IMG/VR virus record: IMGVR_UViG_3300036717_000098
Span: 1-30,182 of that record
Direction: 5' to 3' (one strand)
Source of the DNA: a virus
Length of the DNA stretch: 30,182 nt
The notes under the pieces are model-generated. The model had not been told where the DNA came from, searched no databases, and saw nothing but the letters and a program-made list of their open reading frames with translations. Shown here in pieces: positions 12,567 through 22,000 of the stretch. A program made the position numbers and the translations under genes. Within the stretch, counting starts at the first letter, position 1. Every line of letters starts with the position of its first letter.

Positions 12567-13844
12567 ATGGCCAAGCTTTCAGACCTAAATCCTAATCCAA
12601 AAAATCCCCGATCCATCACTGAGCCGAAGTTAAAGGCCCTTCAGGCGGCGCTGGTTGAGTTCGGCGACCTTGGTGGGTTTGTATACAACCGAAAGACGAA
12701 ACAACTCGTGGGCGGGCACCAGCGGCTTAAGCTTTTTGACGCGAACGCGCCCATAGTCCTTGAGAAAAAATACAATAAGCCAACCAAAACCGGAACGGTC
12801 GCTGAAGGCTTTATTGAACTTAAAGGCGAGCGTTTCAAGTACCGCGAAGTCTTATGGGATTCCATACGTGAAAAGGCCGCAAACATCGCGGCCAACAAAG
12901 GTGCAGGCGATTGGGATAATAAACTCTTGACCGAATGGTTCAAAGAAATCGACGCGCTCGATTTCAATCTGGATTTGACAATGTTCGACGAAAAGGAACG
13001 TGAGAAATATTTAGGCAAAGAGTCAAAACCGGGGCTGACCGATGACGACGAAATACCTGACGAGGTTAAGCCGCGCGCACAGCTTGGGCAAATATGGCAA
13101 CTTGGCAATCACCGGCTCATGTGTGGGGACAGTACTTCGTTAAGCGATGTTGAACGGCTAATGAAGGGCGAGAAGGCTGAAATGTTGTTTACTGACCCAC
13201 CTTATGGTGACAACCATGCGGCGATGGATTTTGACCCAACTCAGGCGAAGCTTGGTAAATCAGTTGTAACCAAAAAGCACAAAATCGCCTCTGATGAGAA
13301 TTTAGACTTTTTGGGTCCGGCATTGAATAGCGCGTCTACTGCTTTGGCTGATAGCGCCACTAAGATTGTTTTTTTCAAATGGAAAAAATGGATTGAAGTG
13401 CGTGAGGCATCTGAGGTTTTTGGTGAGCCGTCCGCATGTATTGTTTGGGATCGCGATGACATTGCTGCCGCAATTATGCGTTTTAATCCATGCCATGAGT
13501 TTGCTTTCCACTGGGGATCACAGACAGACAAGCACTCAAAATCTAATTTGAGAAACGTTTGGCGTTGTCAGAAGGAATATGAGAACAAGGCTCTGCATCC
13601 AACTGTAAAGCCGATTGAAATATTAGCGCCAGCTATTGAGGTTTGCACTGATGCCGGGGATTTAATCCTCGACCTCTTCGGAGGCTCAGGCTCAACCCTC
13701 ATCGCCTGCGAGAAAACAAACCGCAAGTGCTTTATGATGGAACTAGACCCACACTACTGCGATGTCATTGTCACGCGGTGGGAACAGTTTACGGGCCAAA
13801 AGGCAAAGTTGTTAAACAACAAATTGGCAACTAATGGCAAATAA
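12567..13844 (+). CDS. ParB-domain DNA methyltransferase fusion
   Basis: Residues 1-110 form a ParB/Sulfiredoxin-like nuclease domain with the motif LVGGHQRLKL (47-56). The C-terminal part is an amino-methyltransferase in which DPPYG (210-214) precedes HPTVKP (344-349) and the SAM-binding DLFGGSGS (369-376), the beta-class order. It would methylate adenine N6 or cytosine N4; the target sequence cannot be read from the protein. ParB-methyltransferase fusions are common in phages and are usually without a partner restriction enzyme, as here. They may protect phage DNA from host restriction or mark packaging sites. Its stop lies 11 nt inside the next gene. Confidence 0.9.
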   Translation: MAKLSDLNPNPKNPRSITEPKLKALQAALVEFGDLGGFVYNRKTKQLVGGHQRLKLFDANAPIVLEKKYNKPTKTGTVAEGFIELKGERFKYREVLWDSIREKAANIAANKGAGDWDNKLLTEWFKEIDALDFNLDLTMFDEKEREKYLGKESKPGLTDDDEIPDEVKPRAQLGQIWQLGNHRLMCGDSTSLSDVERLMKGEKAEMLFTDPPYGDNHAAMDFDPTQAKLGKSVVTKKHKIASDENLDFLGPALNSASTALADSATKIVFFKWKKWIEVREASEVFGEPSACIVWDRDDIAAAIMRFNPCHEFAFHWGSQTDKHSKSNLRNVWRCQKEYENKALHPTVKPIEILAPAIEVCTDAGDLILDLFGGSGSTLIACEKTNRKCFMMELDPHYCDVIVTRWEQFTGQKAKLLNNKLATNGK

Positions 13845-14214
13845 GAATATTAAACCACGTTGGAAAAAAGGCCAAAGCGGCAATCCGAAAGGCCGACCAC
13901 CCGATAAACTGGGAAAGGTTATGCGCCAACTTACCGCTGAAGAGTTTGCCGAGATTGCGAACATGATCATCAAAGGCTCGATCAAAGATTTACGCGCGAT
14001 TGCTCAAGACGATTCGCTCCCAGCACTAAAGGTCATGATTGCGGCCACGGCTGTGAAAATCATTTCACGCGGCGATATGAATGCACTCGACACACTCCTC
14101 AATCGATTGGTGGGTAAAGTGAAAGACCATATGCAGGTTTCGGGTATCGCTGAGGGACCGCAAATCATTTTAACGATGGCTTCAAACGGCAAAGAAAAAC
14201 CAAAAGGGGAATAG
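13834..14214 (+). CDS. DUF5681-type protein, probable small terminase
   Basis: The N-terminal WKKGQSGNPKGRPPDKL is the DUF5681 signature found on phage proteins next to large terminases. The rest is helical (residues 30-90) with a short C-terminal tail. By position it is the probable DNA-recognition (small) terminase subunit. The gene overlaps the methyltransferase by 11 nt and is followed directly by the glycosyltransferase ATG. Confidence 0.7.
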   Translation: MANKNIKPRWKKGQSGNPKGRPPDKLGKVMRQLTAEEFAEIANMIIKGSIKDLRAIAQDDSLPALKVMIAATAVKIISRGDMNALDTLLNRLVGKVKDHMQVSGIAEGPQIILTMASNGKEKPKGE

Positions 14215-15231
14215 ATGTCGATCATTCAAAAATCAACGCACGAGCCGCTTAACCCTATCTTAGGCACAGTCACTATTCCGGCAATGGAATCACCGACGTT
14301 TCGTTATCTCTTGGCGCAACAAAATAAAACCACAAAAAATGTTTTGCTCGTAGCCCCTTACGCTTTGGGCGACTGCATTTGTGCCGAGCCTGCGATTCGG
14401 TATGCAGTAAACAATTTCGCTGGATGTAAGGTTTCGCTACTAACGGCGTTCCCCGAACTCTTTCAGCATTTGGAGTTAGAAAAGGTTTATAACTCACGTG
14501 AAGGAAATCCTAATTGGGACGACTACTATGTTCTAAAAGGTTACTACGCGGCTGATGAACTCCAATCCGAATTCACCCACAACTTCAATATGCAAATTGG
14601 TGACTACATCGCGACTTGTCTTTTCAAAGGTCAGATTCCGGTAAAAGATCGCAACATCGTTTTAAAGCCCTCAGTCAATTCGTTATCGGCCCAACAAGTT
14701 GTGGTTCATCCGGGAAAACATTGGGTTTCAAAAACTTACCCTAAGCGTTGGTGGGATGCGATTCTTACAGGGCTTATCGGTCAAGGGGTTACGCCTGTTA
14801 TTATTGGCGCAACCGTTGAAGACGGCAAACGTGGAACGGTTGATGTCGATGCCACTAATTGTTTAGACCTTCGAAATAAACTCTCAGTTATGGAATCAGT
14901 TTCTCTAGTGCAGACTGCGCAAGTGGTTCTCACAAACGATTCAGCACCTCTTCATATGGCGGCGTCAGGGGGTGCGTGGATTGGTTATTTCTCAACCGTC
15001 AGGCACGAAGACTTCACCAAGCATTGGCGTGCCGATGAGTGGGGCATAAATCAATTTGGTCATAGGATGCATAACTTCGCTAAAGGAACTATGTGGCAAA
15101 CGACCGATGTAAGTCCTGCACGTAATGGCGCGAAGTATGATGTCATCGACGAGAAGACTTTAATGTCGTGGCTGCCTGAACCTGTTGATGTCGTCAAATG
15201 GACTTGCGGGTTATTATCTGGGCGCGCCTAA
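14215..15231 (+). CDS. Family 9 glycosyltransferase (heptosyltransferase-like)
   Basis: The 338-residue protein has two Rossmann-type halves. The N-terminal half carries APYALGDCICAEPAIR (47-62, with the conserved GD). The C-terminal half carries VVVHPGKHW (162-170), the PVIIGA strand (195-200) and TNDSAPLHMAASGG (240-253), the nucleotide-sugar site of GT-B family 9 enzymes such as ADP-heptose:LPS heptosyltransferases. It could add a sugar to LPS, to a virion protein or to modified DNA; the substrate is not shown. It lies between small and large terminase genes with no gaps (one base after TerS, overlapping TerL by 44 nt), so it is expressed with the packaging genes. Base composition is like the neighbours. 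Confidence 0.85.
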   Translation: MSIIQKSTHEPLNPILGTVTIPAMESPTFRYLLAQQNKTTKNVLLVAPYALGDCICAEPAIRYAVNNFAGCKVSLLTAFPELFQHLELEKVYNSREGNPNWDDYYVLKGYYAADELQSEFTHNFNMQIGDYIATCLFKGQIPVKDRNIVLKPSVNSLSAQQVVVHPGKHWVSKTYPKRWWDAILTGLIGQGVTPVIIGATVEDGKRGTVDVDATNCLDLRNKLSVMESVSLVQTAQVVLTNDSAPLHMAASGGAWIGYFSTVRHEDFTKHWRADEWGINQFGHRMHNFAKGTMWQTTDVSPARNGAKYDVIDEKTLMSWLPEPVDVVKWTCGLLSGRA

Positions 15232-16603
15232 CCTTGAAAACGTAGTTCGTTTAGGCCCTCAAGAGGGGCCGCAGTCTGCATTCATCGGATGCGAAGCTGA
15301 TATTGCTATCTACGGGGGAGCTGCGGGCGGCGGCAAATCCTTCGGACTTCTACTTGATCCACTTAGACATTGGGATAATGCAGATTTTGGTGGAGTCGTA
15401 TTTCGTAAGACCTCAGTACAGGTGCGTAACGAGGGCGGTCTTTGGGATGAGTCGATGAAACTCTACTCCCTTTTTAAAGCGCGTCCACGTGAGGCGGTCT
15501 TAAGTTGGCAGTTTCCACGCGGCATGAGTATGAGCTTTTCAAACCTCGAGTATGAAAAAGACGTGCTCAACTACCAAGGAGCACAGATACCTTGGATCGG
15601 GTTTGATGAGCTGACGCACTTTTCTGAGAACCAATTCTTTTACATGCTTTCACGTAACCGTTCTACATCAGGGGTGAAGCCTTGTATCAGGGCCACTTGC
15701 AATCCAGATCCAGATTCTTGGGTTAGGAAGTTTATCTCTTGGTGGATTGGGGAAGACGGGCTTCCGATCAAATCTCGTTCGGGTGTGCTTCGCTACTTCA
15801 TTAGAATCAATGATGCGATCGTGTGGGCTGATTCTAAGGAAGAGATTTATAAAGCGTACGGAAGCGGCCCCGAGATACAGCCTAAGTCGGTTACGTTCAT
15901 TGGCGCTAAACTCGAAGACAATAAGATTTTAATGGAGAAAGACCCAGCATACGCAGGCAACTTGTTAGCACTAAACCGTGTTGATCGTGCCCGGCTTAAA
16001 GACGGCAACTGGAATGTCCGGGCTATTGCCGGAATGATGTTTCAACGTGAGTGGTTCACTGTCGTTGATGCAGTGCCTGCGGGTTGGGTACAAGCGATTC
16101 GGTTTTGGGACCGGGCGGCAACTCGTCCAAGCGAGAAGAATAAAGACCCCGATTGGACAAGGGGACTCAAACTTTACAAATATCCGGATGGCCGCTTTTG
16201 TGTCGTCGATATCAAGTCTTTACGTGATACGCCGGGCCAAGTGGAAAAGCTCATCAAAGCAACAGCTTCGCATGATTCCGTTTCAGTAAAGGTAATGTCG
16301 CAACAAGATCCAGGCAGTGCTGGTGTTGCGGAAGCTGAGAACTTTATCAAGATGCTCGCAGGCTACTACGTTCAGGTAATGACGACGTCGAGAGATAAAG
16401 TAACGAGGGCTAAACCTGTTTCGGCGCAGTGCGAAGCAGGCAACATCATGGTGCACAGGGCTTCGTGGAACGATGAGTTTTTCGATGAACTCGAAAATTT
16501 TAGTGATAACGACAAAGAATATGCTCACGATGACATTGTTGACGTTTTATCGGGTGCGTTTAATGAGCTAAGCGGGGGCATGTCGCTAGCTGACGTTTTG
16601 TAA
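15188..16603 (+). CDS. Terminase large subunit
   Basis: The ATPase domain has Walker A YGGAAGGGKS (42-51) and Walker B with catalytic acid in WIGFDELTHF (136-145). The RNase H-like nuclease domain has RFWDRAAT (D308), the QQDPGSAG region (D374) and HDDIVDV (447-453). The protein is the motor and nuclease that cuts concatemers and pumps DNA through the portal. The ATG at 15188 was chosen (MSSNGLAGYYLGAPNLEN); a TTG one codon before is in frame. There is no clear ribosome binding site, so it probably depends on coupling to the glycosyltransferase gene it overlaps. Confidence 0.95.
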   Translation: MSSNGLAGYYLGAPNLENVVRLGPQEGPQSAFIGCEADIAIYGGAAGGGKSFGLLLDPLRHWDNADFGGVVFRKTSVQVRNEGGLWDESMKLYSLFKARPREAVLSWQFPRGMSMSFSNLEYEKDVLNYQGAQIPWIGFDELTHFSENQFFYMLSRNRSTSGVKPCIRATCNPDPDSWVRKFISWWIGEDGLPIKSRSGVLRYFIRINDAIVWADSKEEIYKAYGSGPEIQPKSVTFIGAKLEDNKILMEKDPAYAGNLLALNRVDRARLKDGNWNVRAIAGMMFQREWFTVVDAVPAGWVQAIRFWDRAATRPSEKNKDPDWTRGLKLYKYPDGRFCVVDIKSLRDTPGQVEKLIKATASHDSVSVKVMSQQDPGSAGVAEAENFIKMLAGYYVQVMTTSRDKVTRAKPVSAQCEAGNIMVHRASWNDEFFDELENFSDNDKEYAHDDIVDVLSGAFNELSGGMSLADVL

Positions 16604-16612
16604 GGGGGAGTT

Positions 16613-16804
16613 TTGGAATCAGCATACATCGATGACATTGATGATTTGATAAACAGCGCGAGTGTTCTAATGGACGAAATCAAAGTCTATCTAGATCAAA
16701 GTAACAGAAATAACGATCACACTCAGAGACTCGTTGAAATGGCCGACGAACTTGTTGAACAGCTTTGTGTAGAAAAGGAAGAGGCTCATGAGCAAAAAGT
16801 ATAA
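16613..16804 (+). CDS. Small acidic coiled-coil protein, TTG start
   Basis: GGGGGAG is 3-4 nt before TTG at 16613, giving a 63-residue acidic helical protein (MESAYIDDIDDLINSASVLM to EAHEQKV). It lies between large terminase and portal genes and overlaps the portal start by 17 nt. Function is unknown; a small packaging accessory is plausible from position. Confidence 0.6.
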   Translation: MESAYIDDIDDLINSASVLMDEIKVYLDQSNRNNDHTQRLVEMADELVEQLCVEKEEAHEQKV

Positions 16805-18533
16805 AAAGCCTGGAAGTACAGCGGCAGACGCAGAAATCAAAAACGAGCTGATCGTCATTCCAACTCTCACCAATGGTTTTTCTGAAGCCATCGGCTTTAA
16901 CGGCCCGGGCATCGGAGGCGGCATAAACCCATTTGGTTTCACAGGTAACCAAACCGTATCGGAAACCGATACGGCCTTTGAGAACTTACGTTGGTACTTG
17001 GTTTCGAACTTTCGCCAACTCCTCTCGCAGCTCTTCGTTGAGATTGGTTTAGTTAGAACCATATGCTGCGTACCTGTTGATGACGGTCTTCGCGGCGGCG
17101 TGATGTTTAAATCTAAACAGCTCGACGAACAGCAGATCAAAGAACTGCAAATCAATATGGACCGCGACAATGATCTAAACACTGCGGGCTGGGCGGCCAA
17201 GTGGACAAGAGCATATGGTGGGGGAGGCATTCTTATTTTGGTCGATGATCAAGATCCAGAAATGCCTTTAGACCTCGCCTCGATTGGCCCAGATACCAAG
17301 GTCACATTCCGCGCAGTCGATATGTGGGAGCTGTTTTGGGACAAACAAAACGTTGAAGGCTACGATGCTGAAATTCAGCGCGAGGACTTTGAGTTCTACA
17401 ATTACTATTCAAAAGAAATTCACAAGTCTCGAGTCATGGCCCTTAAAGGCGACGAAGCTCCGAGCTTCATTCGTCCACGGCTTCGTGGCTGGGGCGTTAG
17501 TTGTGTTGAGGTTTTGATCCGTTCGATGAACCAGTACTTAAAAGCTACAGATCTAGGCTTTCAGGTGCTCGACGAATTTAAGCTCGACGTTTATAAAATC
17601 AAAAACTTAGTAAATACGTTGATGTCACCAAACGGCACGAACGCAATCAAAGAGCGCGTTCAAATGGCCAATTGGCAAAAGAATTATCAAAACGCTGTCG
17701 TTATGGACTCAGAAGACGATTTCGATCATAAACAGCTTTCGTTTTCAGGACTCGCCGAAGCAATGGCGGGTATCAGGACGCAAGTTGCGGCAGACATGCG
17801 AATGCCAATTCTAAAGCTTTTCGGGCAAAGCGTTTCAACAGGCATGGGCACCAGTTCAGTTGAAGAGATGGAAAACTACAACTCTATGGTGGAGTCTGAA
17901 GTCCGTAACAAACTCAAGTACCACATTTTAAAAATGGGCGAGATAAAGTGCCAACAGCTCTTTGGTATGATTCCAGACGATCTAGAGTTAGAGTTCAAAC
18001 CGCTTCGTGAGTTATCAGCGATTGATCAAGAGACTGTGAAGACGCAAAAGTTCACACGTCTTAAGGACGCTAAAGCTGCGGGCGAAATCACAACGCTTGA
18101 ATTCAGAGACGCTTGTAACAAAGGAAATCTCTTTGACGTTCAACTCGACACTGCGGAAGACGGCTTGAGCGACGATCCACAACTTGATGAAGTTTTATCA
18201 GGGGAAGCGGCTGATAAGAGTTCAGGTAACGGCGATGACGCTCCAGAAAACGACGAGCAAGGGGCGAACGCTCCTGATTCCGAAAAAGTAAAAAACTACA
18301 CGCCACTCGAAAAGGTCTTACGCGTTTTCAATAGTGCAGCGTTTGATCAAGCGTCTTACGAAGCTGATGGCGGCGATAGTCAAATGCTCGAAGGCCGAAA
18401 AGAATTCTTCATTGAGTCAAATGCTAAAGACGTAGGGCTTTATCAAAAATGCGCGAGTGAAGCGAAAGAACTCGGCAAAGACTGGAAGTTCACAGTTTGG
18501 CTTTATAAGAAACAAGGGGGAAAGTTTAAATGA
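16788..18533 (+). CDS. Portal protein (DUF1073-like)
   Basis: The 581-residue protein reads as a DUF1073-type phage portal. Features are LVRTICCVPVDDGLRGGVMF (about residues 87-106), a Gly-rich ARAYGGGGILILVDDQDPE-like segment near 141-158, and a wing/stem part with MRMPILKLFGQSVSTGMGTS (about 345-364). It forms the dodecameric ring at the capsid vertex through which DNA passes. The last 120 residues are an acidic linker followed by a small extra domain (LYQKCASEAKELGKDWKFTV). ATG follows the small coiled-coil gene with overlap. The order terminase-portal is standard. Confidence 0.88.
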   Translation: MSKKYKKPGSTAADAEIKNELIVIPTLTNGFSEAIGFNGPGIGGGINPFGFTGNQTVSETDTAFENLRWYLVSNFRQLLSQLFVEIGLVRTICCVPVDDGLRGGVMFKSKQLDEQQIKELQINMDRDNDLNTAGWAAKWTRAYGGGGILILVDDQDPEMPLDLASIGPDTKVTFRAVDMWELFWDKQNVEGYDAEIQREDFEFYNYYSKEIHKSRVMALKGDEAPSFIRPRLRGWGVSCVEVLIRSMNQYLKATDLGFQVLDEFKLDVYKIKNLVNTLMSPNGTNAIKERVQMANWQKNYQNAVVMDSEDDFDHKQLSFSGLAEAMAGIRTQVAADMRMPILKLFGQSVSTGMGTSSVEEMENYNSMVESEVRNKLKYHILKMGEIKCQQLFGMIPDDLELEFKPLRELSAIDQETVKTQKFTRLKDAKAAGEITTLEFRDACNKGNLFDVQLDTAEDGLSDDPQLDEVLSGEAADKSSGNGDDAPENDEQGANAPDSEKVKNYTPLEKVLRVFNSAAFDQASYEADGGDSQMLEGRKEFFIESNAKDVGLYQKCASEAKELGKDWKFTVWLYKKQGGKFK

Positions 18534-18952
18534 ATCAACAGGTATTTTGGTCACCAGGAGTAACTCTGGAAATGATCGAAAAGCAGGTCATCTTAAATGC
18601 TTTTCGATTTTATCGCGGAAACAAAACTCAATGCTCAATCTCTTTGGGCATTTCAATTAGAACTTTAGAAAACAAATTGGAGAAGTATGAAGCAGACGGA
18701 ATCGCCCAACGAGACGCAGAAATCAAAGACGAAGCCGAGCGAGCGGAAATCCTTGACCGACACAGAGGCATCATCCCTTCGTCAAAATCCCAAGAAGGCG
18801 GCGCGCGTATTTACGGCGCCAATGCCGGGGTTCACGTACAATCCGCTCCTGAAGTACCCGCGCAACAATCTATGCCCATGCCACAGTCAGAAAAAGTTCA
18901 AAGTGTGTTGCCTAAGCAAGCTCCCGGCGGTCGTCACGATCGAAGACGCTAA
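18530..18952 (+). CDS. Fis-type HTH protein
   Basis: Residues about 14-54 (TLEMIEKQVILNAFRFYRGN, then CSISLGISIRTLENKLEKYE) match the Fis/NtrC C-terminal DNA-binding helix-turn-helix. The remaining ~85 residues are Pro/Gln/Ser-rich with a basic end (PGGRHDRRR). AAGGGGGAAAG precedes the ATG, which overlaps the portal TGA. From 18687 on, 266 nt are shared with the SEC-C gene in another frame. It may control late transcription or bind DNA for packaging; neither is shown. Confidence 0.75.
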   Translation: MNQQVFWSPGVTLEMIEKQVILNAFRFYRGNKTQCSISLGISIRTLENKLEKYEADGIAQRDAEIKDEAERAEILDRHRGIIPSSKSQEGGARIYGANAGVHVQSAPEVPAQQSMPMPQSEKVQSVLPKQAPGGRHDRRR

Positions 18953-19088
18953 GAACTTTGTAAACCAAATGAGACGCCCAAATTTGGCGTTCGTCACCAA
19001 AGAGAACGAGTTAGAGCTTCGAGCGGCCGCTGAGATGCGTAACTACTTCGAAGAACAAGATAGGCTAAAGGCCGAGAAAGAAAAGTAG
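18687..19088 (+). CDS. SEC-C zinc-motif protein
   Basis: The motif YPRNNLCPCHSQKKFKVCC (57-75) is a SEC-C-type zinc-binding site (C63, C65, C74, C75), as at the SecA C-terminus and on many phage proteins behind portals. The N-terminal 45 residues are disordered and basic; the C-terminal 50 are a charged helix. The ATG at 18687 has GGAG 5 nt upstream, but a later ATG at 18822 (MPGFTYNP) would also work and would shorten the overlap with the Fis-type gene. Function is unknown. Confidence 0.75.
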   Translation: MKQTESPNETQKSKTKPSERKSLTDTEASSLRQNPKKAARVFTAPMPGFTYNPLLKYPRNNLCPCHSQKKFKVCCLSKLPAVVTIEDAKNFVNQMRRPNLAFVTKENELELRAAAEMRNYFEEQDRLKAEKEK

Positions 19089-19091
19089 TGT

Positions 19092-22000
19092 ATGGCGATA
19101 GCATCGACATGTGTTTGGGAAGCTAGAGGGGACGCCACAGCTGGGATGCTTAATGGTGGGGGTTTCGTATCTGGCGGAGGCGGCACCGATTACTCTCAAC
19201 AAACTACTGCGCAGTACACTTTTACGGATCTTTCTTCGTCTACAGGTACTAGTACAACACCTGCGGTTCTTTCGGTGTCGCATTCATTTGTTGCGGCCGA
19301 TGTTGGAAACATCATCCACATTACGGCGGGCACAAGTTGGACCGCAGGTTGGTATCAAATCGTTTCGGTCGCGACAGGTGCAGCGACTCTTGATCGTGCT
19401 TGTGGTTCGGTTGCGACTTTAACATCAGGTACTTACTATGTTGGCGGAGCACTTTCATTCGGCTCAACTCAAGATAGCAATTTCTGTGCAACGACGGGGG
19501 TAGTCGGCGGCAATATCGTTTGGGTAAGAAACACGACAACGCCACTCACTCTCGGTATTGCCGTTAGCACTCGTGTCGCTACAACGGCGTTACCAATTAA
19601 GTTTATCGGTTATAACGCAACTCGTGGGGATAACCCATCAACTGTTGCGACGATGCCTGCGTGGAATCAGGGCGCATTCGGTTGGACTCTTGGTCAAAAC
19701 ACTAACTTTTCTTACATCAATTTTACCGGCACGCCTTCGAACATATTCACATGTAACGCCGCAAATAACATTTTCAATACCTGTAAGATCGTAAACACCA
19801 ATGTGAACACGGGAGTTACTGGTATCTCTTCCACTGCGGGAGGCATTGTAGCCCTTAACTGCGAAATTTCCGCTCTTCACGGTATTGGCTTTGCAATGGG
19901 CGGAACCATTCCCGGATGTCAGGTCAACGGATGCTACATCCACAACTGTCAGACCGGGATTTCTATCGTCACGACAGGCGCAGGTAATGTGGTGGCGAAC
20001 AGTATCATTGAAGGGTGCACAACGGCTGCGATTGCTCTTGGGTCCGGCGCACTTCTCAATACCATAATGAACAATACTTTTTATGGCGCGGAAGTCCCCA
20101 ATGGTGCAGGTATCGCGACAACCAATGGCAACGAGTACAACTTTCTTTTTAATAACATTTTTTACGGTCTTACGACTGCTCTTACTGAGAACACAACCGC
20201 ATCAACCATGGTAGCGAACTACAACAATTACTTTAACAACACGACAAATTACACAGGCATATCCGCAGGGGCGAATGACAAGGCCTTACAACCTGGATTT
20301 GTCGGCGTAACCAATTTGACGGGCACTACGGCAACGACTCTCACGGGAAATATCATCAGTGATTCATCTCAAAACTTCTCGAACGTCGTAAACAACCAGG
20401 ACACCATTTTAATTAAATCAGGCACCGGGGTTGTGACCGGTTATTATTTGATCACGTCACATACGACTACGACCGTGACGGTAACACCGGCGATCACTGC
20501 GAATGCGACAGCGGATAAAGCTTACGAGCTTACGCTTGGTCATAACTTTAACGTTGCGATTGCGATGCAGGGCTTAGCGTTCCCTCAAACTCTACCAGGC
20601 GGCTTCACTACTTCTTATGGGGACCTTGGCGGATCACAAAGAAATCCGACAGCAGATTACACTGACCCAGGTGTTGCGAACGTTCAAATCGGAACAACTT
20701 ATCTTTACGCAACGGTTTTAGAAACGGGCACCTACACTGGTGCGAATCGTTGGTCTGACCCGGGAGTCGCAAATGTCATTAGCCCTACCACCTACAATGC
20801 AAACGCTGTTGGAAAAACCGGAACCTATGTCGGCCCCACAACCTCAACTGTTGAGGTCGGCACTACGTATGGAGCTTCGAGCGGTCTTACTGGCACGTAC
20901 AATGGATCTAATTTGTGGTCAGATCCGGGAGTTGCGAACGTCCTTAGCACAGTTTCATATCAAGTAAATTCGGCCACTGCGAATGAAACAGGCACTTATG
21001 TTTCGCCTGCGACATCGATTGTTGAAACCGGAAGTACATATGGGCCGTCGAGCGGTTTGACAGGTATCTATACAGGCGCAAATCGTTGGTCTGACCCAGG
21101 CGCAATGAACGTGAGAAGTGGAACCGTTTATCAGGCGAACTCTCTCACCAATAATGAAATCGGGTCTTACTTACCTGTCGCTTTACCTCAAGTTCTTAAC
21201 TGCGGGCTGGGGCTTGATTCTTCGTACAATCTAAATGGTGCTTTTTGGGCCACGAGCAACTCTGCGATCATTACGTCAGGACTCGGAACGGCGTCTTACG
21301 CAATTCTAAAACCTGATGGTACGAGTGCAGGGGTTAGCCAAAGTAGTATCTCAGCCGCTGGTAGCGGGCTGTTCTTCATTACGCCGGTCAGTGTGACTTC
21401 GCTTATTGGGACTTCGAATTATTTGATTGAGATTACGATCGTGGTTAACTCAGTCAGCTACACTCAATACTTTGAGTTTCCAATTCAAACGGCGGTTCCG
21501 ACGAACCCATTATTAACGACTGATACTCGTCTCAACGATTTGGATGCGGCGATTTCATCAAGGCTTGCAACGTCTGGTTATACAGCGCCTGCAAATTCGA
21601 GTATCGCAACGATTCTTACTGACGTGGCCGCTATTCCGACGAACCCATTGTTAACGACTGATACTCGTCTAAACAATCTCGATGCAGCGGTCTCCTCGAG
21701 GCTTGCGACTTCAGGCTACACAGCGCCTGCGAACGCTAGCATCGCAACGATTTTAACGGACGTTGCGGCGATTCCAACAACACCATTATTGGCGGCAAAC
21801 TATACTGCTCCAAACAATGCGAGCATCGCGGCAATTAAATTACAGACCGACCAACTGGGTTTTACTGGAGGCAACGTGAATGCGAACGCACAAGTCGTAA
21901 GCGATAAGACCGGGTATGATTTAGCGTCAGGCCAGTTCTTTGTGAAAAAGAATGTGGCTTTCGCTAACTTCGGTTTCCCGATGTACGACTCAACTCTTCA

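Noticed and set aside
16691-17230. 179-codon minus-strand frame
   Set aside because: It is opposite the start of the portal gene and carries no motif or ribosome binding site.
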